DNA of 12,694 bases. Source: an uncultured Lachnospiraceae bacterium. Lineage in GTDB: Bacteria > Bacillota > Clostridia > Lachnospirales > Lachnospiraceae. Below, in pieces: positions 5,701-12,694 of this stretch (position 1 is the stretch's first letter; each line of letters starts with the position of its first letter). The position numbers and the translations under genes are program-made. Below the pieces are notes generated by a model that was not told the origin of the DNA, did not search any database, and worked only from the letters and a program-made list of their open reading frames with translations. The DNA is taken from NCBI GenBank assembly GCA_910586405.1, contig CAJUII010000020.1:1-12694 (forward strand), written 5' to 3'.

Positions 5701-8139
5701 ATGAAAACAATCATTGACACGCTGACTCTGCCGCTAAAACATGCATGTTTTTATCTGGGTGATGCGCCGGATGCGTGGCAGGCATGGTATGAGGACAAGG
5801 ACTGGACCTGTGTCACACTGCCGCACGACTGGTCTGTGCACCTGCCCTTCTCAAAGGAATACGCTAGTGGAACTGGATACCTCGCAGGCGGCATTGGCTG
5901 GTACCGCATCCACATCACGCCAAATGAAGCATGGCAGGGAAAGCACCTTCGCATCCAGTTTGAGAGCATCTACAAGAACAGTCGTGTCTGGTGCAACTCG
6001 GTCTATCTCGGAGAGCGCCCAAGCGGCTATAGCTCTTTTGGCTATGATGTGTCCGACTGCTTCCACTTTGATCGGGATAATGTCATCAGCGTGTACGTTG
6101 ACCGCAGAGAACTGTCCGACTCGCGCTGGTTTACAGGCTCCGGCATCACAGGCGGAGTCACGCTGACCGTTTCTGAAAAAATTCATCCGCTGGAAAACGG
6201 CATCTTCTTCTACACGCCAAACGTCAGTGAGAACAGCGCGGACTTTGAAGTGATCAATGAGCTGGCAAATGACACCGATCGAAACTCTCTGGTCACTGTC
6301 ACAAACGTCATCTTTGACACCACAGGAAAGCTTGTAGGTGAAGCCGTCTCACAGACCACCATCATGGCACACAGCACCACACAGATCAAAAATGCTGGAA
6401 CCATACCTGCCCCAGACCTCTGGTCTCCGAAATATCCGTATCTCTATACCGTAAAAACCTACCTTTCTTACCAAAAAGCGTATCAGGTGCATGAGATGAA
6501 AGTCGGTATCCGAAGCTTTCGTTTTCATCCTGACAAAGGATTTTTTCTCAACGGGACGCCCTACACTTTTAAAGGTGTATGCCTGCATCACGATGCAGGA
6601 TGCCTTGGCGCAGCCGTACCTTACGAAGTGTGGACCCGCAGGCTGATTAAGCTCAAAAAAATGGGCTGCAACGCAATCCGTATGAGCCATAATCCACATA
6701 CCCCCGCACTGTATACACTGTGTGATATACTGGGCTTTTTCGTGATTGATGAGGCCTTCGACGAATGGGAGGGACCGAAAAACAAGTGGTGGCAGGGGCA
6801 CAATGTCTATCCGCCAAGACATGAGGGCTATTACACGGATTTCCCTGTGTGGCATGAACGCGACCTCACCGACATGATCCGGCGCGACCGCAATCATCCA
6901 AGTGTCATTTTGTGGAGTATCGGCAACGAGATTGACTATCCCAACGACCCTTACTGTCATCCGAGCTTTGACAAAATGACAGGCAACAATGACGCCAGCA
7001 AACCGGAAGCCGAGCGCAGATACAACGCGCTGCGTCCAAACGCAGAGCGCCTGGCTGTCGTGGCAAAGCATCTGTGCGATATTGTCCGCTCCGTGGACAC
7101 CACGCATCCCGTAACGCTCGCAGCCGCCTTCCCGGAACTTTCCGCAAAGCTTGGATTTATCGATGCCATCGATGTCGCAGGTTACAACTACAAAGAAACG
7201 CTATATCAGGAGCACCACGATGCGTATCCCGACAAGCCATTTCTGGGCAGTGAGAACAGCCACCGCTATCAGGACTGGCTGGCAGTGACCGGCAACGACT
7301 TCATTTCGGGGCAGTTTCTATGGACCGGCATCGATTATCTGGGCGAAGCACGCGGCTGGCCTATCCATGGCGCTGACGCAGGACTTCTGACACTGGCAGG
7401 CTTTGAAAAGCCCGGTTATTACCGCAGGCAGAGCTTTTGGGCAGACGATCCTGTAATACATCTGACCACCGTGCGCCAGAGCGACGACCGCATCACACCG
7501 TATGGTGAGATGACAGAAGATGCCTACGCCTGCGAGTTTGCCGCTTCAATTGAAAGTTGGAACTACTGCGCTGGAGAACCTGTCACTATCAAGTGTTATA
7601 CCAACCTCAACAATATTGAATTATTTCTGAACGATAAAAGCCTTGGCACTTACGAGCGGGACCCGCAGCAGGACTGCATCATCACCACCGTAAAGTTTGA
7701 GCCGGGGACACTCACTGCAAAAGGCAGCGAAAATGACATTCATGTCAGTCACAGCCTGTACACAACGCTGGCTGCCTGTCAGATGTCTGTGCAAGAATAC
7801 AGCCTGCAACCGGAAATAACCGATCTGATTACTCATTTTATCGGCAGCCACAACGCCATCCACCAGCTTGAAGTCACCCTGCGCGATGGCGATGGCAGGC
7901 GCGTCTATCAGGATGCCACCCTGCTCTGTGTCAGCGTCGAAAACGGAATGCTCCTTGGACTCGAAAACGGCGATCTTGCTGACGTGACAGAGTACACCGC
8001 AAACAGTCGCAGAGCATATCGCGGACAGCTCATGATCTATGCTGCCGAGAACGAGACCACCAGTGCTGATACCCCGCTGACTGTGACCGTGCGCGGGGAC
8101 ATGATACGCACGGAGACTGTCACCTGCCTATCCTCTTAA
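5701..8139 (+). CDS. glycoside hydrolase family 2 protein (beta-galactosidase-like)
   Basis: The 812-residue enzyme has the standard GH2 order. An N-terminal sugar-binding jelly-roll (about 15-160) contains PHDWSVH, GIGWYR and RWFTGSGITGG. An Ig-like sandwich follows (about 165-265). The TIM barrel (about 270-580) has RMSHNPHTPALYTLCD, the acid/base Glu410 in WSIGNE and the probable nucleophile Glu518 in LGSEN. C-terminally, about 615-690 resembles the DUF4982 module, and about 715-785 resembles the GH2 C5 domain (NGDLADVTEY...RRAYRGQ). There is no signal peptide, so it should act in the cytoplasm on imported oligosaccharides. Substrate specificity within GH2 (galactoside, glucuronide or other) cannot be read from the sequence; beta-galactosidase is the default annotation. 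The gene is monocistronic by layout, with its own promoter, and a hairpin follows the stop. No transporter or regulator gene flanks it directly. Confidence 0.93.
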   Translation: MKTIIDTLTLPLKHACFYLGDAPDAWQAWYEDKDWTCVTLPHDWSVHLPFSKEYASGTGYLAGGIGWYRIHITPNEAWQGKHLRIQFESIYKNSRVWCNSVYLGERPSGYSSFGYDVSDCFHFDRDNVISVYVDRRELSDSRWFTGSGITGGVTLTVSEKIHPLENGIFFYTPNVSENSADFEVINELANDTDRNSLVTVTNVIFDTTGKLVGEAVSQTTIMAHSTTQIKNAGTIPAPDLWSPKYPYLYTVKTYLSYQKAYQVHEMKVGIRSFRFHPDKGFFLNGTPYTFKGVCLHHDAGCLGAAVPYEVWTRRLIKLKKMGCNAIRMSHNPHTPALYTLCDILGFFVIDEAFDEWEGPKNKWWQGHNVYPPRHEGYYTDFPVWHERDLTDMIRRDRNHPSVILWSIGNEIDYPNDPYCHPSFDKMTGNNDASKPEAERRYNALRPNAERLAVVAKHLCDIVRSVDTTHPVTLAAAFPELSAKLGFIDAIDVAGYNYKETLYQEHHDAYPDKPFLGSENSHRYQDWLAVTGNDFISGQFLWTGIDYLGEARGWPIHGADAGLLTLAGFEKPGYYRRQSFWADDPVIHLTTVRQSDDRITPYGEMTEDAYACEFAASIESWNYCAGEPVTIKCYTNLNNIELFLNDKSLGTYERDPQQDCIITTVKFEPGTLTAKGSENDIHVSHSLYTTLAACQMSVQEYSLQPEITDLITHFIGSHNAIHQLEVTLRDGDGRRVYQDATLLCVSVENGMLLGLENGDLADVTEYTANSRRAYRGQLMIYAAENETTSADTPLTVTVRGDMIRTETVTCLSS

Positions 8140-8153
8140 CATGACAATGTAAC

Positions 8154-8193
8154 TATACACAAAGCGATCTTGGCGAAGATGGCTTTGTGTATA
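8154..8193. terminator. bidirectional terminator-like hairpin between convergent genes
   Basis: TATACACAAAGC (8154-8165) and GCTTTGTGTATA (8182-8193) form a perfect 12-bp stem. Inside the loop, ATCTT/AAGAT (8167-8171/8176-8180) adds 5 bp beyond one G-G mismatch. It lies 14 bases after the GH2 stop and 11 bases after the convergent permease stop, as expected for a shared terminator. Neither side has a run of Ts beyond the stem, so termination efficiency is uncertain. Confidence 0.7.
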
Positions 8194-8204
8194 TCAAACT
8201 GCCT

Positions 8205-9281
8205 TCACTCCCCACTTCCACTTGTACCGGTCACAAAAATCTCACGTCCCAGCTCCACCAGAATTAACAGTGTGATCGGTCCTAATATCACACCGCCCAG
8301 TCCATAATAAATGACGCCCGCATATACGGAGATTAAAATTGCCACCGGAGAGAACTTTAATCCGTTTCCCAACAGACGCGGCTCCAGAAATTCCCGAATG
8401 ATCACACAGATAAAATAAGTCAGCAAAATGATCACACCACTGCCAACCCTTCCGCGCAAAAATCCCATTACACTGATCGGAATCAGCACAATTCCAGTTC
8501 CAATAAACGGCAGAAAATCCATAAATCCTGCCAACAGCCCATAAAACCATCCTTCCTTACTGCCGCCCAGATAAAGACCGACCGTCGCTGTAATGCTGAT
8601 ACAGATGAGGATGATTGTCTGTGTCTTTAGATAAGTCTTGATCATACTGCCAAGCTTCTTGCCAATGCGCAGGATGATAGACAGAATATGATCGATGGCA
8701 GGTTCGATCGCCGCCAGATTCAGAAGTCCCTGCTGCCAGCCCTCTATCTCCCTTGCAAACAGAACAACACAGATAAAACTCACCACCACAAAGGTTCCTG
8801 CACGCCCTGCCACTGAGAGATACCGCAAACTCCCTGTGAGCAGTCCGTCGCCCGACCGCGCAAAGCATTCTCCCAGCTCCGTGACCCGGTCTGAGATCCA
8901 CTCCTCCACTGTTCCCTGTTGTAATTGAAAAAATGTCTCGATTTCTGCACTCAGATTTGAAATCAACTGCGAGATACTATTTGTCCAAAAATCTGCATTC
9001 TGCACAAAGTTTCTCGCCTTGCTGATCAGAAAAGTGCCAAGACCTACGATGATCAGTGCAACGATCAACATGATACCAAACAAAATCCCACCTGCCATAA
9101 ATCCTTTTTGACCAGATCGATTTCGTGACTTGCAAAACCGCTGTAGCGGCACTACGATCAGCAGTGCCACCAACAGCGGCAAAAAATATGGAAGAAAATA
9201 CTTTAAAGCTACCAAAACAGAAACGGATGTCAATATATATAAGATCACCCGCTGATAGTCTCCACGCAACAAAAAGTTCAT
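8205..9281 (-). CDS. AI-2E family (PerM/YtvI-like) membrane transporter
   Basis: From the ATG at 9281 the product has 358 residues, the usual size for this family. Hydrophobic segments are seen in the N-terminal 60 residues (two), at about 65-90, after a long soluble stretch at about 160-180, and then several in the C-terminal half. The family signature is there: GLLAGFMDFLPFIGTGIVLIP, then REFLEPRLLGNGLKFSP, and a final GVIYYGLGGVILGPITLLI. Members export small molecules or ions; the AI-2 name is historical, and some clostridial and bacillar members (YtvI) are linked to sporulation. The start at 9281 is preferred over an in-frame ATG at 9305 because AGGG lies 6 bases before it. The gene follows the large extracellular protein gene on the same strand, with a hairpin between them. 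Substrate unknown. Confidence 0.9.
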   Translation of the reverse strand: MNFLLRGDYQRVILYILTSVSVLVALKYFLPYFLPLLVALLIVVPLQRFCKSRNRSGQKGFMAGGILFGIMLIVALIIVGLGTFLISKARNFVQNADFWTNSISQLISNLSAEIETFFQLQQGTVEEWISDRVTELGECFARSGDGLLTGSLRYLSVAGRAGTFVVVSFICVVLFAREIEGWQQGLLNLAAIEPAIDHILSIILRIGKKLGSMIKTYLKTQTIILICISITATVGLYLGGSKEGWFYGLLAGFMDFLPFIGTGIVLIPISVMGFLRGRVGSGVIILLTYFICVIIREFLEPRLLGNGLKFSPVAILISVYAGVIYYGLGGVILGPITLLILVELGREIFVTGTSGSGE

Positions 9282-9320
9282 ACAAATCCCTGCCTTTTTA
9301 AGCATTATGTAAGTGACTAT

Positions 9321-9341
9321 CTTGGCTATTCTGGCTATTCT
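9321..9341. repeat. short tandem repeat upstream of the permease gene
   Basis: TGGCTATTC occurs twice in close succession (roughly 9323-9340), preceded by a related CTATCT. It lies in the 76-base gap between the permease start and the stop of the large upstream gene. No function is apparent. Confidence 0.4.
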
Positions 9342-9347
9342 CTTGAT

Positions 9348-9383
9348 TGATCAGCCGTCAAAAACTGTCCTGACGGCTGATCA
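9348..9383 (-). terminator. 13-bp hairpin overlapping the stop codon of the large gene
   Basis: TGATCAGCCGTCA (9348-9360) and TGACGGCTGATCA (9371-9383) are perfect reverse complements with a 10-base loop. In the minus-strand mRNA the first arm codes for the residues ISRQ, the loop for DSF, and the second arm begins with the TGA stop codon itself. No U-tract follows, so it may be a weak terminator, or an RNA 3'-end or processing stem that separates the large gene from the permease gene. Confidence 0.6.
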
Positions 9384-12300
9384 TAGTATCTGTCATTCCT
9401 GAATTTTTATGCAGCGCAAATCCAGTTAAAACTGGAAACTGCTCTGATTTTTTCTCAATACTGCGCACCAGATTGACCTGACTTCTGCGTGGCGCCGCAG
9501 TAAACTCATATGCGGGTTCAAAAGTGGCCACTGTCACATAGCTGCACCTTCCAGTGATCGTCTCCATCACTTGCAGCTCTGCATTCGTGACTGTATAGCG
9601 CTTATCCGGCGATAAATCTTCCAGATAAAGCGTGCTGTGATACTCTCTGCTCTGTTGCAGCAGCACTTCCTTTGTCTCACCGTTGTTTAGCGTCAGTACT
9701 GCCTTGAGACTCTTTTCCGGCGAATCGGTATCAGCGGTAACATTCAGTGCCACCCCCTCAGTATCCCGCCGCAGCGGAGCTGCGGTAATATCCAGATCAA
9801 ACTCGTGTTTTTTCGTTCTAATACTGCCAGACACCTGTCTGTCCTTCTCAATCTCATTGAGCATGACATCATAACCACTGTCGCTGACTGCCACCTTATA
9901 CTCATACTCCGTTCCCGGCTTGAGATCATTGATAAAGGTTAACATTCCGCCCGTTGTATTGCTGACGATAAAACTCTTTTTGCTCTTAATCCACTCTGAC
10001 GCACCCTTCTCTCTGTAAAATACATAGATGTAAGAGCTGGTGTTAATCGGATTGTTCGTGATCATCGCCTTAATTGAGATATAGGAATATCCGCTTCCTG
10101 CCGTGACATTCGTGAGGCTTCTGCCATCCGTCTGCGTCAGAATCTCACCGGAACAGACACCGCCAAGCGCTGCCGTCACAGGCGGATACTGCACATCACT
10201 GATGCCAGACACAAACTCATAAATCCTGTCGGCATTCACATCGTCTCCCAGATAGCTTGTAAGCTCAAAATTGCACTCTGTCTGGTTCTCCTCTAACAGG
10301 ACGCTTCGGATATCCCAGTCCTCCTCGTCCTTCTCCTTGAAAAACAGTATCAGATACGATCCCGGTGCAGGTTCTCCCTCAATCTGGGTCTGCAATGTAA
10401 TATGATGCGCCCCGGCAACCTGGTTGCCAATACTCACGCGCACACCGTCAATCTTCGCGTCAAACACAAAACTGTACGTGCCGTATTCTTTCCCTTTGAT
10501 ATCTCTGAATGACACCGTATAGCTGCGCTCATCGATCAAACCGGCTATCGTGTATCCCGTCGTCTTGTATCCCTTAGAGGCATACAGGTTAAAGCTCGAT
10601 CCATATTTGCGGAAATCTCCCTCCTCCTCGCTGACATATGCAAAGAGTGTGATATCCCTTGTGATATTGTCCGTCCTGCCCTGGAGCCCGATACTGCATG
10701 TTATGGAATCCGCCATATTTGCCGTAATCTCAACTGCCGCCTCGGACTTTTGCGTCGTTATCAACTGATACTGTGTGTTGACCAGCGTTGTGCCCTCATA
10801 CAGTTCCCACTGAAAACCATATTGTGTATCCGGCGAGAGCGCGAAGTACTCTGCCGCCTGCACAGACAGCGTATAGCCTTCTGCGATCGTAAGCGGAAGT
10901 TTGCTTCGAAGCTCCGCATAGAGCTTTGTCTCTTCATTAAAGTAATACAGTTTCGCACTGTACGCAGCACCTGGTGTCAACTCAGACGGATTTACTGTAT
11001 ATGAAATGATCGAATCATAAGCGCCCGTATCGTCTGTCAGCACTGGATGAATGCGCGCTTCCCCCATCTTAAAGGAGCCGCGGCATACTACGCCTGCTAT
11101 GCGAACCTCGTACTCGTACTCTGTCCCCTCCTGAAGACCGCTGAGCGAACCCTTTGCCTCACCATTTCGGACATTGATGTTGTTGATCTTGTACTCTCCA
11201 AGCGCGTTCTTCATCCGATATTTCAACTTTCCCGTCACAGATTCCCGATAATTCTCAATCCGCACGACATAATCCGCACGCGTCGGATGATCTTCGTTCT
11301 GTGTGATCTCAACGGTCAGTGCATTGTCCGAAAACGGCGCTCTGTTCGTCTTTGCCTTCAATGTCTTTTGCTTGAAATGTGCCGAGTATCCTGGCTCATT
11401 AATCCACATGGTAACATTATACTGTGTGCTGTGCTCAAGATCTGGCACCGAGACCTCGATCGTCCATCGATCACTGCCCTTTGCAGCGTGCTTCTCCAGA
11501 CCTGAGACAATCATCTTGCCGTCGGCGTCTGCCACCTCATAACACAGATTAAAATATTCAGGAATTTTACCATCATATGAAGAAATATCCGCCCGAAGCG
11601 CAATGGTATCCGGTCCTGCTGGCTTGGCACTGTATAGAACCTTTGCCGGATATTCCTTGGTGTCAACCGTCGTGTATGCAAAGGTGACGCCCTTGCTGTT
11701 ATAAAACTCAAAATAATAAGTAGTCGCCGGTTCGAGTTCTGACACCGTAATGCTGGCCAATCCACTGATCTGACGCTGTACAGTCACTTCCTTCTCGTAC
11801 TCCGCAAGCGGCCCATAACTGTACTTGGCCACCGCTTCGACCGCCTCAATGTCGAGTGTAATACTGTCGTATCCAGCGCGTTTTCCTCTAAAAATCAGGT
11901 TCTCTTTCGCACTTCCTGTCTGCATTTTAATCGCTGCGGATTCCGGCACAAGCACTGCTTCCAGCGCAAGCGTATCCGCATTGATCAGATACATTGTAAA
12001 ACTGTATTCCACGCCTGGATCAAGCGCATCGATCTTCTTCTCTTTCCTGACCTCCGGCACAATCTGTTCATCAATGTATTGATATCCCATCTCACTGCTC
12101 CCATACCGAATTTGCCAGAAATAGTGTTCTTTTAGTATCTTGCCGCCCTTTGCTGTGAGCAGCATATCCGCTGACACTGTTCTGCTTGCGGCACTCCATC
12201 CAAGCTGCACGGTGAAGCTGCCTGTCGATGCCCTGTAGCCGCCCTCTGTCTGCTCTACGGATGCCACCTGGGCACGCTTTGCGCCAAAATGAACTGTTTT

Positions 12301-12694
12301 CCCTACGATTGGACCGCTTTCTTTGAGCGCCAATGCCGGATAAACCACTTGCGCCTTCTCCAGATACACCAATGCATAGCGCACTGTATTCTGATAGGTC
12401 TGACGCTTCAAACAATTACCATTCTCATGCAGATCATATACCGCCAAAGCGATGTCGTTCGTGTCCCCGCCATCAATATAAAAATTATAATAGCCAGACT
12501 CCGGCGCTGTGAACTGGAACAACTGCTCCTGATCATATTGCAGCGTAAGTGCCTCAACGATGCCATACTTTAATTCCGTTGTATTTTCTGGAAGAGTTTC
12601 CTCCTCTGTGGTCTCCTCTTGTGTCGTTTCCTCCTCCGTGGTCGTCTCCTCTTCCTCGGTCTCCTCCTCCGTCGTTTCTTCCTCCGTACTCTCC
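9358..12694 (-). CDS. large extracellular multi-FN3 protein, 5' end outside window
   Basis: The frame is open to the window edge, so the N-terminus is missing; 1111 residues are visible. A TTG at 12520-12522 is only an internal Leu codon. Visible residues 1-34 form a Glu/Thr-rich, low-complexity acidic linker. A domain of about 110 residues follows (QFTAPESGYYNFYIDGG...), resembling a PPC-like sandwich. After it come modules with the FN3 hallmark L-x-P-x-T-x-Y. These centre, in numbering from the TTG, near 167, 263, 362, 463, 562, 662, 760, 867 and 970, a spacing of about 100. The modules are diverged, not recent copies. The C-terminal 50 residues show no LPXTG motif, membrane segment or dockerin-like repeat. 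Anchoring, if any, must be N-terminal: a signal peptide or transmembrane segment followed by the acidic linker. The protein is probably an extracellular adhesin or scaffold, but no catalytic or ligand motif is visible. Confidence 0.88.
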   Translation of the reverse strand, partial: ESTEEETTEEETEEEETTTEEETTQEETTEEETLPENTTELKYGIVEALTLQYDQEQLFQFTAPESGYYNFYIDGGDTNDIALAVYDLHENGNCLKRQTYQNTVRYALVYLEKAQVVYPALALKESGPIVGKTVHFGAKRAQVASVEQTEGGYRASTGSFTVQLGWSAASRTVSADMLLTAKGGKILKEHYFWQIRYGSSEMGYQYIDEQIVPEVRKEKKIDALDPGVEYSFTMYLINADTLALEAVLVPESAAIKMQTGSAKENLIFRGKRAGYDSITLDIEAVEAVAKYSYGPLAEYEKEVTVQRQISGLASITVSELEPATTYYFEFYNSKGVTFAYTTVDTKEYPAKVLYSAKPAGPDTIALRADISSYDGKIPEYFNLCYEVADADGKMIVSGLEKHAAKGSDRWTIEVSVPDLEHSTQYNVTMWINEPGYSAHFKQKTLKAKTNRAPFSDNALTVEITQNEDHPTRADYVVRIENYRESVTGKLKYRMKNALGEYKINNINVRNGEAKGSLSGLQEGTEYEYEVRIAGVVCRGSFKMGEARIHPVLTDDTGAYDSIISYTVNPSELTPGAAYSAKLYYFNEETKLYAELRSKLPLTIAEGYTLSVQAAEYFALSPDTQYGFQWELYEGTTLVNTQYQLITTQKSEAAVEITANMADSITCSIGLQGRTDNITRDITLFAYVSEEEGDFRKYGSSFNLYASKGYKTTGYTIAGLIDERSYTVSFRDIKGKEYGTYSFVFDAKIDGVRVSIGNQVAGAHHITLQTQIEGEPAPGSYLILFFKEKDEEDWDIRSVLLEENQTECNFELTSYLGDDVNADRIYEFVSGISDVQYPPVTAALGGVCSGEILTQTDGRSLTNVTAGSGYSYISIKAMITNNPINTSSYIYVFYREKGASEWIKSKKSFIVSNTTGGMLTFINDLKPGTEYEYKVAVSDSGYDVMLNEIEKDRQVSGSIRTKKHEFDLDITAAPLRRDTEGVALNVTADTDSPEKSLKAVLTLNNGETKEVLLQQSREYHSTLYLEDLSPDKRYTVTNAELQVMETITGRCSYVTVATFEPAYEFTAAPRRSQVNLVRSIEKKSEQFPVLTGFALHKNSGMTDTMISRQDSF
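12592..12693 (-). repeat. Glu/Thr codon repeat encoding an acidic linker
   Basis: The plus strand is a run of CTC, TTC, CGT and GGT triplets, which on the coding strand reads GAG/GAA and ACG/ACC, giving blocks such as EEETT and EEET. The unit is irregular (E2-4 T1-3), so the stretch probably varies in length between strains by slippage. Such linkers space surface domains away from the cell envelope. Confidence 0.8.

Noticed and set aside
6349..7107. Long minus-strand frame (252 codons) inside the GH2 gene
   Set aside because: It is antisense to the conserved GH2 catalytic domain, has no family character, and reflects codon bias of the real gene.
8154..8193. Insertion-sequence end or attachment site
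   Set aside because: The 12-bp inverted repeat has only a 16-base loop, no transposase or integrase is nearby, and its position between two convergent stop codons is explained by a shared terminator.
12520..12522. TTG at 12522 as the start of the large extracellular protein
   Set aside because: The same frame continues open to the window edge and encodes a sensible Glu/Thr linker and the first strand of the PPC-like domain, so this TTG is an internal Leu codon.

Overview
The window looks like chromosomal DNA of a motile, gut-type Gram-positive anaerobe, most likely a Lachnospiraceae-like clostridium. The pointers are a clostridial HD-GYP/receiver protein, a FliB-type lysine-N-methylase, a GH2 glycosidase, an AI-2E/YtvI-type permease, AGGAG-type ribosome binding sites, and a secreted Glu/Thr-linker plus FN3 protein. 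The taxonomic call is inference from protein style; no rRNA or other marker gene is present.

Left part (1-3836). A possible 3' end of a plus-strand gene (1-84) meets a terminator-like hairpin (89-123). Three minus-strand genes follow, listed in transcription order from the right: an HD-GYP phosphodiesterase-like protein with a C-terminal receiver domain (2388-3836), a DEAD-box RNA helicase with a DbpA-type RNA-binding domain (621-2216), and a GNAT acetyltransferase (147-593) only 27 bases downstream. The helicase has its own near-consensus sigma-A promoter (2311-2339), and a perfect 12-bp hairpin lies at the very start of the predicted mRNA.

Centre (3837-4303). The divergent intergenic region holds the most unusual structure in the window. 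It is an array of about twelve 17-bp units (3941-4139) with a higher-order four-unit period of 66/67 bp. The array abuts the likely -35 box of the HD-GYP gene and lies upstream of the divergent FliB-like methylase gene (4304-5410).

Right part (5411-12694). A doubtful small minus-strand ORF (5401-5628) occupies the gap before a GH2 beta-galactosidase-family gene (5701-8139), which has an extended -10 promoter and a good Shine-Dalgarno. A 12-bp stem separates it from the convergent AI-2E-family permease gene (8205-9281, minus). Upstream of the permease, on the same strand, is a very large extracellular protein gene (9358 to beyond 12694). It has a Glu/Thr-rich linker, a PPC-like sandwich domain and nine FN3-like modules at about 100-residue spacing. 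Its 5' end lies outside the window.

Functionally, the HD-GYP regulator and the methylase next to it could both relate to motility (cyclic-di-GMP turnover, flagellin modification). The GH2 enzyme is a cytoplasmic sugar-catabolism gene. The helicase and GNAT genes form a housekeeping pair. I see no phage, IS, CRISPR, tRNA or rRNA. No complete new system is evident, but the 17-bp array between two possible motility genes is the best candidate for something undescribed.
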